Source: Timema cristinae (taxonomy: Eukaryota > Arthropoda > Insecta > Phasmatodea > Timematidae). From it: 64,000 nt of DNA. The DNA is taken from assembly GCA_039000515.1 (NCBI GenBank), contig JBCFYV010000012.1, positions 286,001 to 350,000 of the forward strand. Reading direction: 5' to 3'. Position 1 is the stretch's first letter. Every line of letters starts with the position of its first letter. Below the pieces are notes generated by a model. The model did not search any database, had not been told where the DNA came from, and was given only the letters and a program-made list of their open reading frames with translations. The translations under genes and the position numbers were made by a program. Below, in pieces: positions 1 through 12,359 of the stretch.

Positions 1-1246
1 GTTCTCGAATAGGTTGAGTCCTTGGGTTGTCTTGATCTCTTCCAGTGTCACCAACATCAGAACTGTCTGAAACTGTCACAGGACTGCTATCAGGTTTGGT
101 TGTCTTCAGCTCCGATCCAATTGACCTATCATCTTCTGACTCATCACTCACGGGTTCACCATCATCAATCTTGTCTTTGTTACCCCATGACTTGAGTTGA
201 GAAACGTGCGCAGTGGTGGCATAGTGTTTCTGTTTAACATCCCCTGTCAATTGACTAACTCGATAAGTGTTGCCATCTGGGAACACTTTCAGCACCACAA
301 GAGGACCTCTGTACTTCAACTGCCCCTTTGTTGGTTCGCCAGTATGCACTGGCGGGCGTCGCATCATCACCACTTCTCCAATGTCAAAACTTGGATGAGT
401 ATACCTTTTCTTATCAAAATATGCCTTCTGGTGGAGCTGTCCTGTATTTCTGCGGGTGGTTGGTACGTGCTGTTCCCAGGTACATCAGTGAGACTCCTAA
501 GTGCTCAATCGTGGTGTCAAGGTCGATACCCGTGAAGTGCCTCCCTGTAGTTTTGTTAATAGTGGTGTTTAGGTCACGTTGAATCTTCTTCAAATTCTTA
601 TCCCAGTCCTTTAAGTCTGCCCGCTGTGATGAAACGGATATCATCGGTGTCAAGGTTCGGTTCACTCGTTCTACCTGTCCATTGGCTTGGGGGTGCCTGC
701 AGAGTTTAGTACATGGTGTATTCCATGTGAAACACAAAATTCTTCAAATACGTGTGAAGTGAAACACGTTCCTCGGTCACTGATTATTTTTTCCGGTAGA
801 CCACGCTCATCAAAAAAAAGATCATGGCACTTCAATACACTTTTGGTGGACGTATCACGCACTGCATAGATATACACATATTTTGACAGGCTATCCACGA
901 TTACAAGTAGTTCACAATTACCCTTTGAGCTTCGAGGAAAAGATCCTAAATGATCGATGTGCACAATTTAGAACGGACGAGAGCCTGGAGGTATTGGGTA
1001 GAGCAGCCCAGCTTTTCGTCCCCCTGGGACCTTACTCAAGAGGCACTCAAAGCAGTGAGCTATATGATGCTCAACATATCGTCTCATGCCAGGAAACCAA
1101 TAGATTTCTTTCATCTTAGCAACAGTACGGTCGACTGAAAAATGTCCAGACAAGTCATGAAATTTAACAGTAAGACTTTTTCTCATCACTTTAGGGACAG
1201 CAAAAAGTTTGTATGTCTGCTGATTATGTTTCTCAATCTTACACAC
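1..1246 (-). pseudogene. Retrotransposon integrase (zinc-binding, DDE core, C-terminal tail)
   Basis: The HHCC zinc-binding domain is at 1246-968: HDLSGH, then MRRYVEHH, then the Cys pair HCFEC. The rve catalytic core is at 964-414: HIDHLG (first Asp), SDRGTCFTSH (second Asp) and QANGQVERVNRTL (Glu), so all three catalytic acids survive. A frame change lies between the second Asp and the Glu, in the 671-737 overlap. From about 410 to the left edge the same strand reads the integrase C-terminal region, with the pattern of a PxHTGEPTKGQLKYRGP domain, and then an acidic tail that leaves the window. Confidence 0.8.
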
Positions 1247-1254
1247 TTCGCCAT

Positions 1255-1638
1255 TTACAATTTACAAATCAAAACTACCTTATTTTCTTCTGCTTTAGTT
1301 CTGTGTTGTTGGGGCAATTTTAGTATGCGCATAATATCCCTTAGTTCTGAATCACTATATTGCATTGCTAGTACTTGATCCTCAACAGATAGGGTTAAAA
1401 ACACCTCACACCTATCACTAATCACTTCTGCCATGGTATCTTGTTCACAGCTCATGGCATCCACGTGGGCCATCTTCTCAGCTGGTTGATGTTTTACTTC
1501 AAAGTCATATTCGTGTATCAAATTGTACCAGCTAGCAATCTGTGGGTTGGTTGTTCGCTTTCCATTCATGTAAACTAATGCTTGACAATCAGTCACCACT
1601 GTACTACTAAGAATTGTCTCAAATGGTACATGGACCAC
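1255..1638 (-). pseudogene. RNase H C-terminal remnant of the gypsy element
   Basis: The minus-strand frame contains VVTDCQALVYMN, TTNPQIASWYNLI and FEVKHQPAEKMAHVDAMS, the C-terminal half of a Ty3/gypsy RNase H (the D of VTDCQ and the H/D of the HVDA motif). The N-terminal half and the whole polymerase domain are absent. After this segment the integrase zinc-binding domain follows within about 10 bp. Confidence 0.8.
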
Positions 1639-1847
1639 ACTATTGCCATTAATTCAAGTTTGCTTGAGTGGTAATTAGTTTCCACATCTGTAGTTTTCTT
1701 GTATGTTCATTCGATATGGTTTGCACGCAACTGGTTTGCTGCCAGGAACCTCAACTATGTTCATTTTGGTCAAATCAGTGCATCCTAACTCTGACAGGTT
1801 TGAAGTGAAACAATCACTAAACTCATTCACCAAATTCACTAATGAAT

Positions 1848-2800
1848 TTATGTCTTGTTCGTTAGCACAATCATGAATAAGGAGGTCTTCTCTCCCAATA
1901 ATCTTACACTTGTCCCTGATGTGTGGTGTAGGCCTATTGGATCAACATCCACTATGTTCACTAATTCACCACGACCCACACTGACATTTTTATTCGTGTA
2001 CATCTCTTCAGTACTGGTATTTATGATTTGTATGGAGAACTCCCCGTTCTCATCTGGCTTATAAATAGCGCCACCAAACATTAGCTGGCCGTCTTGAGCT
2101 ACATTCGACACAACTTGAACAATATTAATGCTATTCCCTTGCAATTTGTTGGCTGATAGTGTACGCAGTTTAATTGGTTTATCATTTGTCACTGTTGGTA
2201 GATTTAATTTCTTAAAAGGATATTCGTCGGCATTTACAACAAATAAATGTTCTCCTAACTTAACAAATGCCACACTTGGCAGTTCTGTCCAAGATCTTCC
2301 GCTGATGACCTCAGTACTTTGTGTATTGTCTGGGACAACCAGCATCTCCACATCACCTCCTACTTCATTATCCATAGATATATCCGAAACTATTCTTCCC
2401 AATGATGTGATCATATTTTCTGTGTTTCCAAACCCTTGTAAACTCTTTTTACAAGGTTGAATTGGCAACCCATACTTGATGGCTGCTGTGGCTTGTATTA
2501 TGCAACAGGAACTGCCTGTGTCTATTAACGACATAAATGATACAGCTCCTATCTTAACTTCCTTCAAGTATTTCTCCAAATCTGCAGTTGTGTTCCTCTC
2601 GGTGCAATTGATTTGAATATGGTCTTCCGCTTGCCTGTTTCTATGAGTACAGAAACGCCTGGTATGACCCTCTTGACCACAAGCTAAACATTTTATAGAT
2701 CCTCTTGTCTCCGAGCAGTCTCGAGAAATGTGTCCATATTTTTGACAATTAAAACAACGTGGTTCCAGTTTTTCATTTTGATAATAAACTGAATCTGGCC
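1848..2800 (-). pseudogene. Zinc knuckles plus retropepsin-like protease of the gypsy element
   Basis: Between about 2640 and 2800 the minus strand encodes two CCHC zinc knuckles, CFNCQKYGHISRDC and CLACGQEGHTRRFC, both with exact C-X2-C-X4-H-X4-C spacing; these bind nucleic acid at the end of Gag. The open frame continues from 2579 to 1848 as an aspartic protease with the catalytic DTGSS motif near its start and a GRSW segment further on. Past the protease the reading continues into the linker that normally precedes RT (ELGCTDLTKMNI, then PYRMNI) and then jumps to RNase H, marking the deletion. The gag stop at 2805 lies just upstream. Confidence 0.8.
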
Positions 2801-2804
2801 GCTC

Positions 2805-3695
2805 CTATTTTATTTCACTTCGAGATGGTCGGCCTCTTGCTTGACTAACCTCTTGTGAGTTGTTCATGTCACTTCCAGTTTGTAGGCCTAGCCTAAGTTG
2901 CTCATTTGATCTCAACAAAACCTGTTTCCCAGAACGAGCTGCAACACGTTTTGATCTCTGTGCATTCACTTCTTCGAAATCCCTTATGTCATGAAGGAGG
3001 TCATCCAGGTCATCATGATGTTTCCTCATGACAAGAGTACTTAATTCACGTGAACACAGACCAATTGCAAGTTGTTTCTTAGTGTCTGTGAACTCTAATC
3101 CCAGGGTCTTACATAGCCGCACTTTATCATGGAAATAAAAATTTGTGTTTTCATTTTTGTCTTGCACACGGTTCTTCATTTGATAAAATTTTTCTGGGAG
3201 GCTTAGAGTTCCCACAAAGGTCCGACGAAAGTGACGTTCGAATTGGTCCCAACTATTTCTGATAGACCGGGTCGATACCAATGTTGAGCTGCACCTATGA
3301 GGTGAGTCCTAGCAGACTCTAACTTGAACGGATCTGGCCATTTATGGAGTTCCGCCGTGGTGTTGATTATCTGTAGCCACTCAGACGCGTTGATTCCTGA
3401 TGACTCACCATCAAAATGGGGGATGGTTTTCGCTAAGTCGGGCATTACATTCTGGTATTTGCTGTTGCTGCTATCTCATCATTTCAAAAAGAGTTTGATC
3501 ACACTGGCGGTTACTTTCCGAAATTAGGTTCAGAACATCCTGCATGGACATAACCAAGTCCGTATGATGTCCTGCCACTACCTCCTCGTGGCTTACAGCT
3601 CCTTCCTCCAAATCGTTTTGGTTTTGTTGTTGCATTTTGTCTTTCATTTTTGAAGGGCTATTGGAAGTTAATTCATAATTTGTTCGTTTGCACAC
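2805..3695 (-). pseudogene. gag-like polyprotein fragments of the gypsy element
   Basis: Three overlapping minus-strand frames (3695-3471, 3445-3203, 3281-2805) together read as a retrotransposon Gag. The middle part has the pattern of a Ty3/gypsy capsid: FDGESSGINASEWLQ, then a weak match to AQHWYR, then the FERHFRRTF and FYQMKNRVQ segments. The frame changes at least twice, and the last frame stops at 2805, just before the zinc knuckles. The fragmentation makes this a non-functional copy. The assignment rests on order and motif pattern; Gag is poorly conserved. Confidence 0.7.
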
Positions 3696-3720
3696 ACTCG
3701 TAACTAGAGATATGTAATTT

Positions 3721-5081
3721 TTTTAAATTTGTTTGAGTGTTTTCCACGCTAGCAAGATGGCGACCACGGCGTTTTCAAGTCTTATTTTATCGCTCATCAT
3801 CCATGACAATTTGTTTATTTTTTTCAAAACTTGTTTGTTTGTTTCATTAGCAGTTGCAACCCGTTATTATTACTATTAAATTCAAGACATGTATCTTAAA
3901 TGGAATTTATGACTGTATATCACAACTTAGATAACGTCAGGTGTTTTATGCCATTAAGCTCATGGGATACCGGTTACGTACTTAACGGAGGAATTGATAT
4001 ATTTTGTGTTCATCCCACTTCTGATTTGTTGTACCTCACATGGTCCCATGACCGCACACTTGTTGATCCATGGTAACTACGCACGTGTTGTGTAAATACA
4101 ACCTCTTTTCACGACCCTCACTCGCACGTCCACATCCACCCATCATCATATTCTTCTTCTCTCACTGCCCTTCGTTTTCCACACCCAGTCTCGCCAACCT
4201 CACGCAATAAGTTTAGGTGAGTCTCTAACATATATTTTAAATTGTCTTTTATTTGAACTTTTTTTAAACTGTTTGTATTGTTAAGATGTTTTGATTGTGC
4301 ATTCCACTGTGGATGCTTGTCAGTTCCTAGTTATTAAGTCATGGAGTTATTTTGTATGTATTTGACTCATATCACAACATATCTAAATCTTAACCTTATT
4401 ATATAATTGAAAGCTTAAAATATTAGGAATTTAATGGATGAAAAAAGTGTACTAAAGAACTAAGCACAATGCTTCAATCCGGTTTTATTACCCCTTAAAC
4501 AAGGGTTGTGAAGTGACAAGATATATTTCTCTATACATTTTAAATCATCCTATTTTAAACATAAGCTTGTTACACAACTTCACACTAGTAAGTTTAATGA
4601 AAAATACAAATTTATTATTCTTTTCTTCAATCTAAGCTGCCTGGAAAAATAGGAATTCCTTCTGGAAAACCTAGAAAACGCAGGTAGTTTGGTGGTAAGA
4701 AAATAGTGAAGTAGTGGAGACCCTGAATAAGATATATTTATAGAATGCCAAATTTTATTGACTTTCATTCCATAGTGTGAGCTAAAAGGGGGCTGCCTAT
4801 AAAAATCAAGGTTAAACTTGCCTGACTATAATTCTGAAGCAATTTTGGATTATTTTCATAAACCTAGGACTTGACTGTTCCCCATAGGACAGTTCAGTGC
4901 AACACAGGAATTACAAAAGTATCACTGAAATAAAATTACCCATAAGTATTTTTATTTTAATCTTTGCCGATAATTACTGAAGAATTATTTTTTGATCCCC
5001 CTTTATTAAAATTTCTAGTAACTCGAGTCCTCTCATCTTTCTTAGTCAGTTTCAGTTTCTCATTATTCTCTTACACACTCT

Positions 5082-5112
<31 letters not shown>

Positions 5113-5390
5113 TCATTTGTGTGACACTTCAGTATGCTATCTGGCAGATGCATCTTTTATAAATATATAGTTTCTACAACCACACAATATTTTTCTTAAG
5201 ACTGCCAACCATGTAATACATCTGTTTTAAGGCTACGATTAAGTTCAATACGTTATTTATTTTAAAAACTGGCAGCTAAGGGTTTACTTTCATACAGAAC
5301 TTTGAGCTATATCACAACTGAATGCTACATGAGGTAGCTAGCGTTATTTTATTAACTTGAAGATCAGAACTCAATCGTAACTAGTTGGCT
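3721..5390. other. AT-rich sequence without recognisable gene
   Basis: No coding segment is convincing. The first 500 bp may include the unrecognised LTR of the adjacent gypsy element. A (CA)n(TA)n microsatellite occupies about 5083-5113. Confidence 0.5.
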
Positions 5391-8146
5391 TTGTAGTTAG
5401 TGTCCCTTCTCTGAACTTGGAGGGCACTTGGTTCAATTCACACAGTATGCGCTGTGAAGGAGATAGTGTTCCTTCTATGAACTTGGGGGGCACTTGGTTC
5501 AATTCACACAGTATGCGCTGTGAAGGAGATAGTGTTCCTTCTATGAACTTGGAGGGCACTTGGTTCAATTCACACAGTATGCGCTGTGAAGGAGATAGTG
5601 TCCCTTCTATGAACTTGGAGGGCACTTGGTTCAATTCACACAGTATGCGCTGTGAAGGAGATAGTGTCCCTTCTATGAACTTGGAGGGCACTTGGTTCAA
5701 TTCACACAGTATGTGCTGTGAAGGAGATAGTGTTCCTTCTATGAACTTGGAGGGCACTTGGTTCAATTCACACAGTATGCGCTGTGAAGGAGATAGTGTT
5801 CCTTCTATGAACTTGGAGGGCACTTGGTTCAATTCACACAGTATGCGCTGTGAAGGAGATAGTGTCCCTTCTATGAACTTGGAGGGCACTTGGTTCAATT
5901 CACACAGTATGCGCTGTGAAGGAGATAGTGTTCCTTCTATGAACTTGGAGGGCACTTGGTTCAATTCACACAGTATGCGCTGTGAAGGAGATAGTGTCCC
6001 TTCTATGAACTTGGAGGGCACTTGGTTCAATTCACACAGTATGCGCTGTGAAGGAGATAGTGTCCCTTCTATGAACTTGGAGGGCACTTGGTTCAATTCA
6101 CACAGTATGCGCTGTGAAGGAGATAGTGTCCCTTCTATGAACTTGGAGGGCACTTGGTTCAATTCACACAGTATGCGCTGTGAAGGCGATAGTGTCCCTT
6201 CTATGAACTTGGAGGGCACTTGGTTCAATTCACACAGTATGCGCTGTGAAGGAGATAGTGTCCCTTCTATGAACTTGGAGGGCACTTGGTTCAATTCACA
6301 CAGTATGCGCTGTGAAGGAGATAGTGTCCCTTCTATGAACTTGGAGGGCACTTGGTTCAATTCACACAGTATGCGCTGTGAAGGAGATAGTGTCCCTTCT
6401 ATGAACTTGGAGGGCACTTGGTTCAATTCACACAGTATGCGCTGTGAAGGAGATAGTGTCCCTTCTATGGACTTGGGGGGCACTTGGTTCAATTCACACA
6501 GTATGCGCTGTGAAGGAGATAGTGTCCCTTCTATGAACTTGGAGGGCACTTGGTTCAATTCACACAGTATGCGCTGTGAAGGAGATAGTGTTCCTTCTAT
6601 GAACTTGGAGGGCACTTGGTTCAATTCACACAGTATGCGCTGTGAAGGAGATAGTGTTCCTTCTATGAACTTGGAGGGCACTTGGTTCAATTCACACAGT
6701 ATGCGCTGTGAAGGAGATAGTGTCCCTTCTATGAACTTGGAGGGCACTTGGTTCAATTCACACAGTATGCGCTGTGAAGGAGATAGTGTCCCTTCTATGA
6801 ACTTGGAGGGCACTTGGTTCAATTCACACAGTATGCGCTGTGAAGGAGATAGTGTCCCTTCTATGAACTTGGAGGGCACTTGGTTCAATTCACACAGTAT
6901 GCGCTGTGAAGGAGATAGTGTTCCTTCTATGAACTTGGAGGGAACTTGGTTCAATTCACACAGTATGCGCTGTGAAGGAGATAGTGTCCCTTCTATGAAC
7001 TTGGAGGGCACTTGGTTCAATTCACACAGTATGCGCTGTGAAGGAGATAGTGTTCCTTCTATGAACTTGGAGGGCACTTGGTTCAATTCACACAGTATGC
7101 GCTGTGAAGGAGATAGTGTCCCTTCTATGAACTTGGAGGGCACTTGGTTCAATTCACACAGTATGCGCTGTGAAGGAGATAGTGTTCCTTCTATGAACTT
7201 GGAGGGCACTTGGTTCAATTCACACAGTATGCGCTGTGAAGGAGATAGTGTTCCTTCTATGAACTTGGAGGGCACTTGGTTCAATTCACACAGTATGCGC
7301 TGTGAAGGAGATAGTGTTCCTTCTATGAACTTGGAGGGCACTTGGTTCAATTCACACAGTATGCTCTGTGAAGGAGATAGTGTCCCTTCTATGAACTTGG
7401 AGGGCACTTGGTTCAATTCACACAGTATGCGCTGTGAAGGAGATAGTGTCCCTTCTATGAACTTGGGGGGCACTTGGTTCAATTCACACAGTATGCGCTG
7501 TGAAGGAGATAGTGTTCCTTCTATGAACTTGGAGGGCACTTGGTTCAATTCACACAGTATGCGCTGTGAAGGAGATAGTGTCCCTTCTATGAACTTGGAG
7601 GGCACTTGGTTCAATTCACACAGTATGCGCTGTGAAGGAGATAGTGTCCCTTCTATGAACTTGGGGGGCACTTGGTTCAATTCACACAGTATGCGCTGTG
7701 AAGGAGATAGTGTCCCTTCTATGAACTTGGAGGGCACTTGGTTCAATTCACACAGTATGCGCTGTGAAGGAGATAGTGTCCCTTCTATGAACTTGGAGGG
7801 CACTTGGTTCAATTCACACAGTATGCGCTGTGAAGGAGATAGTGTCCCTTCTATGAACTTGGAGAGGCACTTGGTTCAATTCACACAGTATGCGCTGTGA
7901 AGGAGATAGTGTCCCTTCTATGAACTTGGAGGGCACTTGGTTCAATTCACACAGTATGCGCTGTGAAGGAGATAGTGTTCCTTCTATGAACTTGGAGGGC
8001 ACTTGGTTCAATTCACACAGTATGCGCTGTGAAGGAGATAGTGTCCCTTCTATGAACTTGGAGGGCACTTGGTTCAATTCACACAGTATGCGCTGTGAAG
8101 GAGATAGTGTCCCTTCTATGAACTTGGGGGGCACTTGGTTCAATTC
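5391..8146. repeat. 66-bp minisatellite, about 42 near-identical copies
   Basis: The unit begins GGCACTTGGTTCAATTCACA and ends at the next such block exactly 66 bp later. About 42 copies are arrayed head to tail. Most differ only by a C/T transition in GTYCCTTCT, an A/G in TTGGRGG and rare singletons (for example at 5712, 6187, 6942 and 7366). One copy at about 7861-7867 has a 1-bp insertion. Because 66 is 22 codons and the unit has no stop in one frame of each strand, long artefactual ORFs appear on both strands. No protein is inferred. High identity implies recent amplification or ongoing homogenisation. Confidence 0.97.
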
Positions 8147-8350
8147 TGCTTTGGTGGCTGCGTGGACTAAGGCTAGACTGTCTATGACAGTGAGATGCTG
8201 GTTGGGTGTATTGGGGCTTTTTTTCCTAAAGAGTTTTCTACTATTTCGTAAATGCTGGTACAATTAAATTCAACTTTCCTCAACCATGACCCATTAGCAT
8301 AATTAGTGAATACGCGTGTAACCCAAACACATAGTGAGATGAGGTAGGGG
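8147..8350 (+). repeat. tRNA-derived SINE copy abutting the 66-bp array
   Basis: It shares the body of the other SINE copies in the window: a GGTGTATTGGGGC-like segment, a TTTTTTCCTAAAGAGTTTTC block, TTCAACTTTCCTCAACC, a CCCATTAGCATAATTAGTGAA-like stretch, and the end ACACATAGTGAGATG, which matches the family 3' end (GTAGTAAGACGCGG). It starts right where the last 66-bp monomer is interrupted. A diverged monomer reappears beyond it at about 8445-8515. Confidence 0.65.
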
Positions 8351-8440
8351 TGGGGGAGCAAAATAGTTTAACTTCAATCACTGGCCAATGTTCGAGACAA
8401 AGAACCTTCTGTTAGCTGTCATTTACCACCTCTCCTACCA

Positions 8441-8520
8441 TAGATAGTGTATAGAGTTACTTCTATGAACCTGAAAACCAGGGGGATTAGAAGGCAGTTA
8501 GTGTTCCTTCTATAATTTGT
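8441..8520. repeat. Diverged monomer(s) of the 66-bp minisatellite
   Basis: The segments ATAGTGTATAGAGTTACTTC, CTATGAACCTG and AGTTAGTGTTCCTTCTAT are recognisable pieces of the 66-bp unit, but degenerate. They lie outside the array, past the SINE, and look like an old array edge. Confidence 0.6.
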
Positions 8521-10479
8521 TGTCCACATGACGCTTTGTTAATTTTTGTTCTATACAATGTTTTATTATGATGTATCATTGTTAACAATTACCATTAGGT
8601 ATCACATGCAGTGCGTGGGCTTATATTTTATTTTTAGAAAACAGTGGTGCACCCTAAAATTTATTTTTGGGTTGGTTTGGAAAGGGAGGTTTAGGATGTG
8701 CCCACAAATTTATAATTATTTTATTTGATAATAGCTACCTCAAAGTTGCATTATAACGAAAGTAAAACAAATCCTAAAATTTGAATAATATCTTTTGCCC
8801 TTTACCAACTATTTTATATTTAGAAAATTATCCAAAAGTGGTATATTTTGGCCAAAGCATTAGTTCTGTTTTATCTGCTCTTATAATATTTAGATTCAAT
8901 AACACAGGCACCCCATGAGGATAGAGAATCCAACTCTGAACTGGTTTATACTAGTTGAAACAAGATACAAAAATATTTAGACAATATTTTCATGGCAACG
9001 CTAGCTTCTATTTGCCTCCTATTGCTCTCATCTCCAACCTGATATCCTAAAAACACCATAGTCAATTCTTTTTTAAGAATAGAAACAAAACATTTTGACA
9101 TTGCTGCCTGTAAATGTGTATTATTTTCTTGTTAAAAAAAATGAAATTATTAGTGCTCGGATTTATATTTAGTTACATATTTTTAAAATGTCTATTACAT
9201 TTATTCCCATGAATATATCTTCACGAATTGTATAATTTTCATTGCTTTGATGTAATATTTTAAACTAATATTTTTGAATATCTTTGTATTTTTAGTTAGG
9301 GAATGTATGCGTCATCATCCTAAAACCCAGATATCATTATACATAGTGCTCAATCACAGGCAATATCTCATTGTAAAACCGTATCACTTTAATTGGTGTC
9401 GAATCGCATTAAAATCAAATATCTACATAAAATACATATTTCTTTTTTATGGCTTATAAACACACATTTTGTTAATTTTAATACAAAATATATACACAAT
9501 TTAACCTTTTGACAACAAATAACATGTATTCCAAGAAAAGATTGTGTCTACTTTCTATGCTGTTCTTATTCTTAGAAGAAGGGTTGAATTTTGTTTACTC
9601 GAAGGAACCACAATAATTTAAGCTGGCATAGCCTTCCTGCTCATTAGTTACCTAAGCTGCTGGCTTGTTGCTTATTGTAGGAGTGGATGGGGTGGTCATT
9701 GGGGAGGGGGTGCTTACTCATTGAACCGCTTACCAAAAATATAATTTATTTGTATCAATGATTCAGTAACAAGTTAGCAGTTGTGAAGTTAGGATGTGTC
9801 CAAAAACATTGAAGTGTGTTACTTTAAATGGATACTTGCGAGGATATGGTTGTGTGTTTAAGACAGATGGTGTTTTTATATTTTGTAATATTTTTGAAAA
9901 AAAAAACGTCACTGCCGAAATGAGATCTTAAGTCACTCAACATATATGCTTATATGCTAGTTGCACGCAAACTAACCTCTCCAAGACACTGATTTAAAAT
10001 CTTGAGGGAGCTATTACAGGACCTTGTGAGTATTCTGGAACAGTTAGAAACAAACTTGAAAATTGTGAACAACTCTCAAATCTAGAGTTTAGTAAAATCA
10101 AATGTTATTCACTTTAAACTCAAAATTAGTGATTTAAGTAATACTCAAGTTTATTTGTATTACATATTTAAAGCTATTATGTGTGGTACATGTGCTTTTG
10201 TCACATGGCTATCAACAGCAAATAGTCTGTTATGACTTATTTTCCATTTGTAAAGATGGTAAACAAAACTTCTTTTTTTAATTGTATAACTATCATATTA
10301 TTAGAATGAGGAACTCAAAACAGTTGTAGTTTAACACAGTTTAACTTTAGCCACACAGGAAACATTATTTTGTTTATACATACATACTTATGTACATACA
10401 TATATGCATGTATATGTGTATACATGCGCACACATTCATAATCACACTGTTCCTTTACAGGGTTGACAAGAAACGGTGT
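8521..10479. other. AT-rich sequence, no gene seen
   Basis: Only short chance ORFs occur. A TACATACATA-type microsatellite lies at about 10376-10430. Nothing else is recognised. Confidence 0.5.
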
Positions 10480-11960
10480 ATATAGCTAAAAAAAAAACCA
10501 TACTTAATCCATCTTCGCTAACTTTCTCCATAAATCCTTCACTTCAACAACATCCATACACTGAGTCATACTTCATACTCCTTTTCACACATTCATCTAC
10601 AACACACTCATCCTTTCAACATGCTTACACCATTGTAAGACACTTCTTTCACTTTGACCTATTGAATTCACTTTCAAACTGAACTCCTTCACCACCCATT
10701 TATTGCGGACTCTGTCCATACGAGTTTTTCCACATACATTTATTAAAATATCTCATTCCAACCACATTCACCTTGCTCCTGTGTTTCTCCTGATAACCCA
10801 CACTTCACATCCATAAAACAATGTTGGCATAGACACACTTTTATATACTGCCATCTTTGTCTCTCTCATTACTCTTTTATTTCTCTTTCACTCTTTATAA
10901 TAGTCCACATACACCCAACTACTCTCCAAGATGCATTGACCCGTCTTGATTTTACCATCATTTATACAAAACATTCTACTTTGATACCTACATAAAATCA
11001 TTTTCTTGTTCTAATAGTATTACATTTATACTAAACTAACAATAATTTTTTTGATCTGTCCTTATCATAAACTATTATCTTATTTTTGGAAACATCTATA
11101 CAAAGATCCATTCTGCCTGTCGCCACAGTCAAACGATTTAATGCACTCTGTAAGTCACTTTTATTCTCAGCCATTAATACAGTGTCATCTGCATAGAGCA
11201 ACTCTCTCACATTCACAGTCTCCATTTGTACGCCAACCGCATCCTCACAAGTATCCTTCAAACACTTATATATGAATATATTAAACAACCATGGAGACAT
11301 AACTTAACCCTGTTCAATGTCAAACCATTCACTCAAAGCTCCATCCACCCTAATGCACACTTTACTTCCAACATACACCACCATAGCTTCATTTACTAAC
11401 CATGAATCCACATCTTAGGCCTACTTTCTCAAACATTCCATAACATACTCCTATTCACAAGATCATACACTTTATCCGTGTCATTACCCACACAATAAAC
11501 TTTCTACCTTACTGTCAAACAGTGCAACCTTTGTCTGGCATGAAACCACATTGCTCACCCCAAATCTTGTTCGTTGTTTTTCACACATCCTTTCAATTAA
11601 GACTCTCCCAAAAACTTTGCTTTGAATACTGACAAACTAATTTCCCTATTGTTCTTTGATTCACTCTTACGACCTTTGCCTTTAAACAAAGAAACAATGA
11701 AAGTATTCTTCCAGTCATTAGGAATATTCAAAATCTCAGCACACATATTGGACAACTCACCCAATCTGGCAGGTTAGGTAGTATTATGCCCCCACACTGA
11801 AGCATTTCACTTGTGATCTCATCTATGTCCGCAGCTTTGCCATTCATTAACATTTTGTAGTGTTTAACACCATATCTTCATTAATTCTTTCACTCATCAT
11901 CACATTTTTCATATTTTCTACTACTCGCTCTAAACAGTGGAGACAAATTATGTTTTAATG
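10480..11960 (-). mobile_element. Decayed non-LTR retrotransposon (LINE) fragment
   Basis: On the minus strand an intact stretch (11300-11031) reads MSPWLFNIFI, LLYADDTVLMAEN and DLQSALNRL, the reverse transcriptase palm with the catalytic YADD box. Upstream (about 11900-11300), broken frames read a GKGRKSES and FGRVLIERMCE pattern and a VSCQTK pattern, typical of the RT finger region. Downstream (about 11030-10480) the frames look like the thumb and post-RT region. Many stops and frameshifts make it a dead copy. No endonuclease domain was recognised, so it is 5'-truncated. Confidence 0.75.
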
Positions 11961-12092
11961 TTGAATACATCTATTTATTTCAATGTTTTTTTCATCAAAA
12001 AATATTATATAGGCTAACTATACACATACATATACTGGTCATATTTGAAACATTAATCATAAACGTGTGATTTACAAAAATAATTTTTAATA

Positions 12093-12358
12093 TCTCTATT
12101 AATAAAATCAAGAGTTTGTTTGGCCGTGTATCATGAGCATTTTGTGATATATCACAAAGTGCTGACAGTTTAAAATTAGAAACAAATTGCATGAACTGGG
12201 CACCTCTAAGCCACAATTTTAAAATTTGGATTTAATTTTTTTTAACTAGGCTAAGTAAAAACTGAGCCATAAGAAATAAAACAAAATTATTTTCTTTTCT
12301 GTTTGTTTGACCATTGCATGGTTACCCAGGGCAACACCGGGTACAGTACTTCTACTAG
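12093..12358 (+). mobile_element. Candidate non-autonomous mini-Helitron
   Basis: The left end is A|TCTCTATTAATAAAATCAAG followed by AGTTTGTTTGG, a common insect Helitron 5' layout (TC start). The right end has the hairpin ACCCAGGGCAACACCGGGT, then a short spacer, CTAG and a host T at 12359. Insertion between host A (12092) and T (12359) without target duplication fits Helitron rules. At 266 bp it has no coding capacity. The family call rests on terminal signals only. Confidence 0.55.
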
Positions 12359-12359
12359 T

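Larger units (their letters stand above)
1..3720 (-). mobile_element. Ty3/gypsy-type LTR retrotransposon, internally deleted
   Basis: Read on the minus strand the order is gag, two zinc knuckles, aspartic protease, (RT missing), RNase H remnant, integrase zinc-binding domain, integrase core and integrase C-terminal tail, which is the Ty3/gypsy order. The element runs off the left edge. Several frame breaks separate the domains. Between the protease end (about 1848) and the RNase H remnant (about 1638) only about 200 bp remain, so the RT catalytic core and the first half of RNase H have been lost. The right-hand LTR and primer-binding site were not identified; sequence from about 3720 to 4240 is the likely place, but I see no convincing TG...CA ends. 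No envelope-like ORF is visible. Confidence 0.85.

Noticed and set aside
5371..7900. ORFs of 813 and 827 residues on opposite strands
   Set aside because: Both are translations of the 66-bp tandem array, whose unit is a multiple of three without stops in those frames. There is no start context, no splice signals and no flanking exon.
5391..8146. CRISPR-like array
   Set aside because: Uniform tandem repeat without spacers.
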